DNA of 8,098 bases from Candidatus Omnitrophota bacterium (GTDB lineage: Bacteria; Omnitrophota; Gorgyraeia; 2-01-FULL-45-10), in NCBI GenBank assembly GCA_022703295.1, contig JAKLDX010000039.1, positions 1-8,098 of the forward strand. Direction: 5' to 3'. Under the pieces are notes generated by a model, which was given only the letters and a program-made list of their open reading frames with translations, was not told the DNA's origin and made no database searches. This document shows, piece after piece, positions 1 through 5,059 of the stretch. The translations under genes were made by a program, and so were the position numbers. The first letter of the stretch is position 1, and the number at the start of each line of letters is the position of its first letter.

Positions 1-682
1 ATTGGCGCTGAATCACCGGCTGACGGGCAGCAGGTATATCAGGGGCTTTAACAGTATAGGCGGAGTAAGGCGCGCCCTTTCGAAAAATGACATATCGCAT
101 CTCAATAGTTTTCTCAGGAAAATCTCGAAAGATTTTAACGAACTGGAAACGATGCTGTATTCGAGCGTTTCATTCATGGACAGGGTCGATTCGACCGGCG
201 TATTGAAGAAGAAAACGGCCGAAGACCTCGGGATCGTGGGGCTTCCCGCCCGCGCAAGCGGCATACCAATGGACCTGAGAAAAGATTTTCCCGGCATTTA
301 TGAGAAGGCCAGGTTTAACCCGGCAAAACAGGCCGCGGGTGACGTATCGGCGCGGCTGAAGGTCAGGGTTGCGGAATTCAGGGAATCGGTAAGGGTCATA
401 AAACAGATGCTCGAAAAGCTTGACGTCAAGAACGGAAAGTGTATAAGCGAAAAGACAGATGCCCGGGACGGGTACGCGCTCGGATATGCGGAAGGGTGGA
501 GGGGCCCCGTGCTTTATTGGGTGAGGCTGAATCCTGACGGGACGATAGAGAGATGCAAGATCGTCGATCCTTCTTTTCATAATTGGCAGGGGCTTTCATT
601 CGCGGTTCTGGGTAATATAATACCGGACTTTCCCTTATGCAATAAAAGTTTTGACCTTTCTTATTCGGGAAACGATTTATAA
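1..682 (+). CDS. NiFe-hydrogenase-like / NuoD-like large subunit, 5'-truncated by window
   Basis: This is the C-terminal 226 residues of a 49-kDa complex I / group 4 hydrogenase large subunit (NuoD/HycE family). The reading frame enters from outside the window, so the TTG at base 2 is not a real start. Family signatures seen, numbered from the first full codon, are RVDSTGVL at 61-68, LPARASGIPMDLR at 81-93, GYAEGWRGPVLYWVR at 161-175 and DPSFHNWQGL at 189-198. The end, DFPLCNKSFDLSYSGNDL, has no DPCxxC motif. True NiFe enzymes use that motif to hold nickel and as the maturation-protease site. The protein therefore resembles the energy-converting hydrogenase-related (Ehr) or complex I type. 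The N-terminal CxxC motif lies outside the window and cannot be checked. The likely role is electron transfer and coupling in a membrane-bound complex, on its cytoplasmic arm. The small-subunit gene follows 4 nt later. Confidence 0.88.
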   Translation, partial: LALNHRLTGSRYIRGFNSIGGVRRALSKNDISHLNSFLRKISKDFNELETMLYSSVSFMDRVDSTGVLKKKTAEDLGIVGLPARASGIPMDLRKDFPGIYEKARFNPAKQAAGDVSARLKVRVAEFRESVRVIKQMLEKLDVKNGKCISEKTDARDGYALGYAEGWRGPVLYWVRLNPDGTIERCKIVDPSFHNWQGLSFAVLGNIIPDFPLCNKSFDLSYSGNDL

Positions 683-686
683 AAAT

Positions 687-1208
687 ATGCTGAACATACT
701 TAAAAACAGGTTATTGAAAGGTATCGTCACCAGGCCCATAGCCGTAAAAGGCCCCGGACTGTCTCCGGATGCAGAGATCTTAGGAAAAGAGCTGAAGGCC
801 CTGATACAAAGTAAATTTGGCAGGTCCTTTCATATAAGAGAGGTCGACACCGGCTCGTGCGGAGGGTGCGAATCCGAGATAATAGCCACTACGAACCCCA
901 TATATGACATTCAGAGGTTCGGAGTGGATTTCGTCGCCTCGCCGCGGCATGCCGATGCGCTTTTGGTCACAGGGCCCGTTTCCAGGAACATGGCGCTTGC
1001 CCTGAAAAAGACTTATGACGCTATGCCGGGCCCGAAACTCGTGATAACGTTAGGCGATTGCGCCGCTGACGGAGGGATATTCAGGAATTCTTACTATATT
1101 GAAGGCGGCGTAAAGAGCATCCTTCCGGTTTCTGCCCACATCCCCGGCTGCCCGCCGGCGCCATTGGATATAATAAAGGCTATATTGATATTATTACAGA
1201 AATATTGA
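687..1208 (+). CDS. NuoB/HycG-like small subunit, 4Fe-4S protein of a hydrogenase-related complex
   Basis: This is a 173-aa protein of the 20-kDa complex I / NiFe hydrogenase small-subunit family. It carries the proximal (N2-type) [4Fe-4S] cluster next to the large subunit. All four family ligands are visible: C58 and C61 in TGSCGGCES, C125 in LGDCAADGG and C155 in PGCPPAP. The length is typical of the short form without a ferredoxin extension. I chose the ATG at 687 because it directly follows the upstream stop. A TTG at 651 in the same frame would need a 32-nt overlap. No Shine-Dalgarno sequence sits before the ATG, so translational coupling to the large subunit is likely. It appears to be the last gene of the operon, because a promoter-bearing gap follows. 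Family assignment is sure. Whether the complex is Ehr-like, Hyf-like or another variant depends on genes upstream of the window. Confidence 0.92.
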   Translation: MLNILKNRLLKGIVTRPIAVKGPGLSPDAEILGKELKALIQSKFGRSFHIREVDTGSCGGCESEIIATTNPIYDIQRFGVDFVASPRHADALLVTGPVSRNMALALKKTYDAMPGPKLVITLGDCAADGGIFRNSYYIEGGVKSILPVSAHIPGCPPAPLDIIKAILILLQKY

Positions 1209-1214
1209 ATCCCC

Positions 1215-1257
1215 GTAAGTCCCCGGCCGGAACATAAACTCTGCGGGTTAAACTTAC
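1215..1257 (+). other. Imperfect inverted repeat after the hydrogenase-like operon
   Basis: GTAAGT (1215-1220) pairs with ACTTAC (1252-1257), and inside it CCCG (1222-1225) pairs with CGGG (1244-1247). The internal loop is asymmetric. No T-tract follows, so it does not look like an intrinsic terminator. It abuts the promoter candidate and could be a weak structure or chance. Confidence 0.25.
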
Positions 1258-1271
1258 CTTGACTTTCAAGG
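1257..1271. promoter_or_regulatory. Palindrome over the -35 box, operator candidate
   Basis: CCTTGA (1257-1262) and TCAAGG (1266-1271) form a perfect 6-bp inverted repeat with a 3-nt centre. It covers the -35 hexamer of the hisG promoter candidate, the position where a dimeric repressor would block polymerase. I cannot name the regulator, and a 15-bp site may occur by chance. Confidence 0.3.
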
Positions 1272-1287
1272 CCGTATTATGTAAAAT
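1259..1287 (+). promoter_or_regulatory. Sigma70-type promoter candidate for hisG
   Basis: A TTGACT -35 box (1259-1264) and a TAAAAT -10 box (1282-1287) are separated by exactly 17 bp, close to the housekeeping consensus. Transcription would start near 1294 and give a leader of about 130 nt before hisG. It lies in the gap after the hydrogenase-like operon, where a new transcription unit is expected. The evidence is pattern only. Confidence 0.55.
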
Positions 1288-1369
1288 GAATAAACGTGAA
1301 AAAGGTCTTGAAAAAAAGGATTTCAGCCAGAAGAAGATGGCCTATAAATCCTGCGACCAAGGTAAAGGA

Positions 1370-1393
1370 GAGCGGCCTTATTTATAAGCGCTC
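1370..1393 (+). other. Hairpin in the hisG leader
   Basis: GAGCG (1370-1374) pairs with CGCTC (1389-1393), and inside it CTTA (1377-1380) pairs with TAAG (1385-1388) around a TTTA loop. A 2-nt bulge lies on the left arm. It ends 29 nt before the hisG ATG and has no T-run after it, so it would act on the leader RNA rather than as a terminator. Function is unknown. Confidence 0.3.
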
Positions 1394-1422
1394 CAGTCAA
1401 AAACACTTAATTATTAAAACAT

Positions 1423-2307
1423 ATGGAACCGAGAAATCAGAAACTTAAATTGGGACTGCCGAAGGGGAGCCTGCAGGAAGCCACTGTCAGGATGTTCCGC
1501 AAGGCGGGATTCTACATAGGCATAAGCGAAAGGTCGTATTTCCCGTCGATAGATGACGAGGAGATAGAGGTCATACTCTTCCGCGCTCAGGAGATGTCCA
1601 GGTACGTCGAGGACGGCATACTTGACGTAGGGATAACGGGAAATGACTGGATATTGGAGAATGCATCGAAGGTAGTGAGGGTGGCGGAGCTTATATATGC
1701 CAAACAGAGCATGAGGCCTGTCAGGTGGGTCCTTGCGGTCCCGCAGGAATCGAAAATAAAAAAAGTGAAAGACCTTAAAGGCAAAAAAGTAGCTACAGAG
1801 CTGGTCAATGTCACGAAGGAATATCTGAAAAAGAATAAAGTAAGCGCGAACGTCGAATTCAGCTGGGGCGCGACAGAGGTAAAGGCGGCGATAGGGGTGG
1901 ATGCCATAGTCGAGGTGACCGAGACGGGGTCCAGCCTCAGGGCGAACAAACTGAGGGAAGTCGCGACGGTGTGCGAATCGACGACGCAATTGATAGCGAA
2001 CAGAAAAAGCTGGATGACTCCCTGGAAGAGGGATAAGATCGAGAACCTGGCGATGCTTTTAAAAGGGGCTATCATAGCCGAAGAGAAAGTCGGCCTGAAG
2101 ATGAATGTGCAGAAGAAAGACCTTAAATCGGTTTTAGGAGTTCTGCCGGCAATGAAAAAACCCACCATATCAAACCTTTCAGATGTTAATTGGGTTGACG
2201 TTGACACTATAATAGACGAGAAGACGGTCAAACATCTCATACCGAAACTGAAAAAAGCGGGTGCCGAAGGTATAATAGAGTATCCGTTGAATAAAGTTAT
2301 ATATTGA
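1423..2307 (+). CDS. hisG: ATP phosphoribosyltransferase, long form (HisG)
   Basis: HisG catalyses the first step of histidine synthesis, joining ATP and PRPP to give phosphoribosyl-ATP in the cytoplasm. The 294-aa length matches the long form, which carries its own C-terminal regulatory domain and needs no HisZ. Visible signatures are LGLPKGSLQEAT at 10-21, DVGITGNDW at 68-76, and the PRPP-binding loop with DAIVEVTETGSSL at 160-172. The regulatory domain covers about 216-294, from the LKMNV stretch to IIEYPLNKVIY. In this family that domain binds histidine for feedback inhibition. The ATG start fits the usual N-terminus of the family, although no Shine-Dalgarno sequence precedes it (the upstream bases are AT-rich). 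No other histidine genes are in the window, so it appears detached from a his operon. A promoter candidate lies about 135-165 bp upstream. A heptad repeat starts immediately after its stop codon. Confidence 0.95.
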   Translation: MEPRNQKLKLGLPKGSLQEATVRMFRKAGFYIGISERSYFPSIDDEEIEVILFRAQEMSRYVEDGILDVGITGNDWILENASKVVRVAELIYAKQSMRPVRWVLAVPQESKIKKVKDLKGKKVATELVNVTKEYLKKNKVSANVEFSWGATEVKAAIGVDAIVEVTETGSSLRANKLREVATVCESTTQLIANRKSWMTPWKRDKIENLAMLLKGAIIAEEKVGLKMNVQKKDLKSVLGVLPAMKKPTISNLSDVNWVDVDTIIDEKTVKHLIPKLKKAGAEGIIEYPLNKVIY

Positions 2308-2342
2308 GCTTTAAGCTATCAGCTGTCAGCTTTCAGCTAGTG
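2308..2342 (+). repeat. GCTNTCA heptad array directly after the hisG stop
   Basis: Five contiguous 7-mers start at the base after the hisG TGA: GCTTTAA, GCTATCA, GCTGTCA, GCTTTCA and GCTAGTG. The period is exactly 7. Segment 2322-2339 is repeated in inverted orientation at 2514-2531. Segment 2328-2336 also forms a local 9-bp hairpin with 2353-2361. Confidence 0.75.
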
Positions 2343-2361
2343 TGATCGAAAACTGAAAGCT
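2328..2361 (+). other. Hairpin just upstream of the microprotein ribosome binding site
   Basis: AGCTTTCAG (2328-2336) pairs perfectly with CTGAAAGCT (2353-2361) around a 16-nt loop. The stem ends one base before the extended Shine-Dalgarno sequence at 2362-2372. It could keep the ribosome binding site exposed. It could also compete with an alternative fold in which TTAAGCT (2311-2317) pairs with AGCTTAA (2358-2364), which covers the first bases of the Shine-Dalgarno. Confidence 0.45.
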
Positions 2362-2372
2362 TAAGGAGGTGA
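2362..2372 (+). promoter_or_regulatory. 11-nt Shine-Dalgarno of the microprotein gene
   Basis: TAAGGAGGTGA matches the complement of the standard bacterial 16S rRNA 3' end over 11 bases. The GGAGG core is 8 nt before the ATG at 2378. It is by far the strongest ribosome binding site in the window and is the main reason to accept this very short gene. Confidence 0.85.
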
Positions 2373-2377
2373 CTTGG

Positions 2378-2467
2378 ATGCCTTGCGGACGTAAGCGTAA
2401 AAGAGCGAAGATGGCGAAGCACAAAAGAAAAAAAAGAATGAGAAGAGACCGCCATAAGAAGAAATAA
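2378..2467 (+). CDS. AURKAIP1/COX24-type basic microprotein, probable small ribosomal protein
   Basis: This is a 29-codon gene (ATG to TAA) too short for ordinary gene callers. The protein starts MPCGRKRKR, continues KMAKHKRKKRMRR and ends RHKKK. About 19 of its 29 residues are Lys, Arg or His. From memory of the family, this is the bacterial form of the AURKAIP1/COX24 domain, whose consensus runs KRKRxKMxxHKRKKRxRxxRHKKK. The mitochondrial member is ribosomal protein mS38, and mycobacterial bS22 is a similar small-subunit peptide. I therefore infer a ribosome-bound protein near 16S rRNA. Support comes from the near-perfect 11-nt Shine-Dalgarno and the absence of internal stops. The gene is bracketed by inverted heptad repeats, with hisG upstream and the TPR gene downstream. 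It may be cotranscribed with hisG. An alternative is another nucleic-acid-binding basic peptide. Confidence 0.82.
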   Translation: MPCGRKRKRAKMAKHKRKKRMRRDRHKKK

Positions 2468-2471
2468 CCAA

Positions 2472-2531
2472 GCCGTCAGCTTTCAGCCTTCAGCATTAAG
2501 ATTTTTTTGCTGATAGCTGAAAGCTGACAGC
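2472..2531. repeat. 24-bp heptad hairpin downstream of the microprotein gene
   Basis: Arm 2472-2495, made of GCYNTCA-type heptads, pairs with arm 2508-2531 at 21 of 24 positions around a 12-nt loop containing a T-run. The T-run is in the loop and A-rich sequence follows the right arm, so it is not a textbook terminator on the + strand. It could still stabilise 3' ends, stall polymerase, or act as a terminator-like element. It begins 4 nt after the microprotein stop codon. Confidence 0.7.
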
Positions 2532-2562
2532 CAAAAACAGCTAACAAGAGCCTGAGATCATA

Positions 2563-4101
2563 GTGTCATTGCGAAAGATCATATTTTTCCCGGCGATTTT
2601 CATTTTTTCTCTGATATTTCTGATTAATAATTTAGACGCGGCAGCTCCGGATACGGTTTCAAAAAAACAGGCTCTTCGGCTGCGGAATTTTTTCTCCGGC
2701 AACAAGCGGCAATCAACGCCTCTTTCCGAATCGCTTGCCCATTATACGATGGGCATTATTTATGATGGCGACGGCAATACCGAAAAAGCCGTATCGGAAT
2801 ATAAAAAGGCCCTGGCGATCGAGCCGAACGTAAGCTGCATACATACAAGGCTTGCGGGCGATTACATACTGCTTAATAGAAATAATGAAGCCATAGAAGA
2901 ATTAAAGACGGCGAAACTTCTTGATCCGACCGATACACAACCGAAATTCCTGCTGGCTTTGTTATATACATATTCTAAAAAGTTCGAAGACGCGCAAAGG
3001 GAGTACGAAGGCATAACGCGTCTTGAGCCGGAATCGGTCTGGGCGCTCGGCTCTTTGGCAGATATATTTATTTTACAGAAGAAGATGGCTGAGGCTGCCG
3101 CCATCTACGAGAAGATGCTCGAAAAAGAAAAAAATTCGAGCGCTCTGTATTTTAATCTGGGTGTCATATATTCCCGGATGGGCAGGGTGGATGACGCGAT
3201 CGCTAAACTGAAAGAAGCGGTCAGGGTCAGCCCCGATTACGCCGAAGGCTACACCGGGCTAGGTGTGCTGTACGAAATGAAGAAGGACTTTCCGGAAGCC
3301 ATCGCTAATTACGAGAGAGCTCTCCGGATAGATCCCGGCAACGCGTCGCTTTATCACCATCTCGGAATCGTATATTACAGGGCAAACAGGACAGATGAGG
3401 CCATAAGACGTTACGAAACTTTAATAAAACTTAACCCTAAGGACGCCCGGTCGTACATAGAATTCGCGGATATATACCTGAAGGAAAAACGGTATAAAGA
3501 GGCCGTGGCGGTACTTGAAAAAGCCCTGTCCTTAGGCGTAAAAGATGCGGAACTTTATATAGCTCTCGGGTATTCCTATAGCACAGACGACAGGCCCGAT
3601 GAGGCGCTTAAGTATTATAATAAGGCGCTCGAAGTAGATAAGAATTCCGCGCAGGCGCACTTTTTTATGGGTGTACTTTACGACAAACTTAAAAAAGATG
3701 AGCTTGCGATTAATGAATTCAGGGAAACGATACGGCTGGACCCGTCGCACCAGGATGCATATAATTATCTAGGCTATATATTTGCCGATAAAGGCGTCAA
3801 CCTTGACGAAGCGGTATCTTTGATAAAAAAGGCCATTGAGCTTGAACCCAATAACGGCGCCTACGTCGATTCGCTGGGATGGGCATATTTCAAAAAAGGG
3901 AAAATTGACGAGGCCGTTTCAGAGTTAGAAAAGGCCGTGAATCTTGACCCTGATGAGCCGGCCATAAGGGACCATTTAGGGGACGCATATTTTGAAAAGG
4001 GATTACGCGACCGGGCCAGGCTCGAATGGGAAAGATCGCTGAAGATAGACCCGAAACAAAAAAATGTCAGGGAAAAACTGGAGAGAATAAAGAAAAAATG
4101 A
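2563..4101 (+). CDS. Exported tetratricopeptide-repeat protein with 13 TPRs
   Basis: This is a 512-aa protein. Residues 1-28 look like a signal peptide: Lys/Arg at 4-5, a hydrophobic core from IIFFPAIFIF to LIFLI, then LDAAA. Cleavage is probably near residues 26-28, which puts the protein in the periplasm, or leaves it membrane-tethered if uncleaved. From about residue 57 to 498 it is built of 13 consecutive 34-residue TPR units, most ending in a (D/E)P pair such as LAIEPN, LRIDPG and LKIDPK. One unit (HQDAYNYLG...) has an extra residue. TPR arrays scaffold protein complexes, and no catalytic domain is visible. The GTG at 2563 is the best start because no ATG lies near the N-terminus. A TTG at 2569 is the alternative, and the ribosome binding site is weak. 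Its TGA overlaps the next ATG (ATGA), so it is coupled to the transketolase gene. The specific partner is unknown. Confidence 0.85.
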   Translation: MSLRKIIFFPAIFIFSLIFLINNLDAAAPDTVSKKQALRLRNFFSGNKRQSTPLSESLAHYTMGIIYDGDGNTEKAVSEYKKALAIEPNVSCIHTRLAGDYILLNRNNEAIEELKTAKLLDPTDTQPKFLLALLYTYSKKFEDAQREYEGITRLEPESVWALGSLADIFILQKKMAEAAAIYEKMLEKEKNSSALYFNLGVIYSRMGRVDDAIAKLKEAVRVSPDYAEGYTGLGVLYEMKKDFPEAIANYERALRIDPGNASLYHHLGIVYYRANRTDEAIRRYETLIKLNPKDARSYIEFADIYLKEKRYKEAVAVLEKALSLGVKDAELYIALGYSYSTDDRPDEALKYYNKALEVDKNSAQAHFFMGVLYDKLKKDELAINEFRETIRLDPSHQDAYNYLGYIFADKGVNLDEAVSLIKKAIELEPNNGAYVDSLGWAYFKKGKIDEAVSELEKAVNLDPDEPAIRDHLGDAYFEKGLRDRARLEWERSLKIDPKQKNVREKLERIKKK

Positions 4102-4937
4102 CGCGACCGAATATTTTGGAACTGAAAAAGAAGGCCATAGAGGTACGAAAAGATATACTGAAGATGCTGACGCTTGCCGGGTCGGGGCATACCGGCGGGA
4201 GCCTGTCGCTCGTCGAGATATTGATATCCCTCTATTATTACAAGCTCAGGTGCGACCCCGGGGATCCCAAGGGCCGCGAGCGCGACAGATTGCTGTTATC
4301 CAAAGGCCACGGATGCCCGGCGCTATATGCGGTACTTGCTAACAAGGGGTATTTCCCGAAAGAGAAGCTCTGGGGGCTGCGTAAGATGGGAAGCCAGCTG
4401 CAGGGCCACCCGCAGATAGGATTGCCTGGAGTCGAGGTATCAAGCGGTTCGCTCGGACAGGGCCTTTCGATAGCCAACGGTATCGCTCTTGCCGCGCGGC
4501 TCGATAAGCTTAATTTCAGGATATATTGCATTATGGGAGACGGGGAGACGAACGAAGGCCAGGTATGGGAGGCCGTGATGACATCCGCGCATTATAAACT
4601 GGATAATGTCTGCGCGATAATAGATTTCAATAAGCTTCAGATAGACGGGTTCTGCTGCGATATAAAAGACATGGGGCCGTTCGTCCACAAATGGAAAGAT
4701 TTCGGGTGGAATACGATAGAGGCCGACGGCCACGATATCGAAAAAATGATGGATGCGCTTGATGAAGCGGAGAAGGTCAAGCTCAGGCCCACCGTGATAA
4801 TAGCGCATACGGTAAAGGGCAAGGGAGTTTCTTTCGTCGAGAATAAAGTCGAATGGCACGGCATAGCGCCGAAGAAGGAAGAGTACGAGAAGGCTGTCAA
4901 GGAATTGGACGAGGCTTTAAATAAACTTAAAACTTAA
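4098..4937 (+). CDS. Transketolase, N-terminal (TPP-binding) subunit
   Basis: This is a 279-aa subunit equal to the N-terminal pyrophosphate-binding half of transketolase. Transketolase moves two-carbon units between sugar phosphates in the non-oxidative pentose phosphate pathway. Visible features are GSGHTGGSLS at 28-37, the SKGHG loop at 68-72, GSLGQGLS at 117-124, and the TPP/Mg motif starting GDGETNEGQ at 147 and ending at N178 (DFNKLQIDG). Conserved His residues H31, H71 and H104 are present. The start is the ATG at 4098, which overlaps the TPR-gene stop by 4 nt. A longer frame from 4026 would run inside the TPR gene and adds residues unlike the family. The C-terminal half is encoded separately from 7731, after two intervening genes. 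The last codons and the stop lie inside a heptad repeat, so the C-terminal NKLKT may be repeat-derived. Confidence 0.95.
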   Translation: MTRPNILELKKKAIEVRKDILKMLTLAGSGHTGGSLSLVEILISLYYYKLRCDPGDPKGRERDRLLLSKGHGCPALYAVLANKGYFPKEKLWGLRKMGSQLQGHPQIGLPGVEVSSGSLGQGLSIANGIALAARLDKLNFRIYCIMGDGETNEGQVWEAVMTSAHYKLDNVCAIIDFNKLQIDGFCCDIKDMGPFVHKWKDFGWNTIEADGHDIEKMMDALDEAEKVKLRPTVIIAHTVKGKGVSFVENKVEWHGIAPKKEEYEKAVKELDEALNKLKT

Positions 4938-5032
4938 ATTTAAAATCTTAAAACTGTTGTGTCCTTCGGACCTGGATTTTAGTTTTAAATTTTTAGTTAT
5001 AGTTTTGAGATTTGAGTTTTTAGATTTAAGCT
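4923..5032. repeat. AT-rich heptad arrays in inverted orientation
   Basis: On the left, AAACTTA-type 7-mers run in phase from 4923 to 4957: two exact AAACTTA copies, then AATTTAA, AATCTTA and AAACTGT. On the right, eight contiguous 7-mers of the TTTARNT kind, such as TTTTAGT (twice), TTGAGAT and TTTAGAT, run from 4977 to 5032. The two arms are roughly complementary, and 4931-4956 pairs with about 4972-4998 with a few bulges. Between them lies a small GTCC-TTC-GGAC hairpin (4961-4971). The left arm overlaps the end and stop codon of the transketolase gene. The whole could fold as a hairpin with a T-rich 3' arm, possibly a weak terminator, but the downstream gene seems to belong to the same operon. 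Confidence 0.75.
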
Positions 5033-5047
5033 AACACTGTCTATTAC

Positions 5048-5053
5048 AAGGAG
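5048..5053 (+). promoter_or_regulatory. Shine-Dalgarno of the FtsH-like gene
   Basis: AAGGAG lies 6 nt before the ATG at 5060. It fixes the start of the FtsH-like protein and excludes the overlapping ATG frame at 5074. It is one of only two strong ribosome binding sites in the window. Confidence 0.75.
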
Positions 5054-5059
5054 AACAAT

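Larger units (their letters stand above)
2322..2531. repeat. Perfect 18-bp inverted repeat bracketing the microprotein gene
   Basis: GCTGTCAGCTTTCAGCTA at 2322-2339 is the exact reverse complement of 2514-2531. The pair encloses the microprotein gene, its ribosome binding site and 174 bp in total. Both copies are parts of heptad arrays. No transposase and no clear target duplication are visible. Confidence 0.7.

Noticed and set aside
1215..1257. Rho-independent terminator after the hydrogenase-like operon
   Set aside because: The stem is interrupted and no T-tract follows. The bases after it form the promoter candidate.
1286..1387. 33-codon ORF in the gap before hisG (ATG at 1286, internal ATG at 1337)
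   Set aside because: Its first ATG overlaps the -10 box and would lie before the transcript start. It has no good ribosome binding site and no recognisable family. The internal 16-codon version has no histidine run, so it is not a his attenuator leader peptide.
1414..1989. Antisense ORF of 191 codons opposite hisG, with another of 217 codons at 1587-2240
   Set aside because: Both overlap a clear hisG coding frame. Their translations are low-complexity with no family features, as expected for shadow frames.
2322..2531. Insertion sequence or MITE around the microprotein gene
   Set aside because: The inverted repeat is perfect, but there is no transposase and no clear target-site duplication. 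The arms are part of longer heptad arrays, so a mobile element is not supported from this sequence alone.
2308..2542. CRISPR-like array
   Set aside because: The repeats are 7-mers with no spacers between them, and they are imperfect and inverted. No cas gene is nearby.
4026..4097. N-terminal extension of the transketolase subunit inside the TPR gene
   Set aside because: The 24 extra residues are lysine/glutamate-rich out-of-frame TPR sequence. The ATG at 4098 with an ATGA overlap gives the normal family N-terminus.
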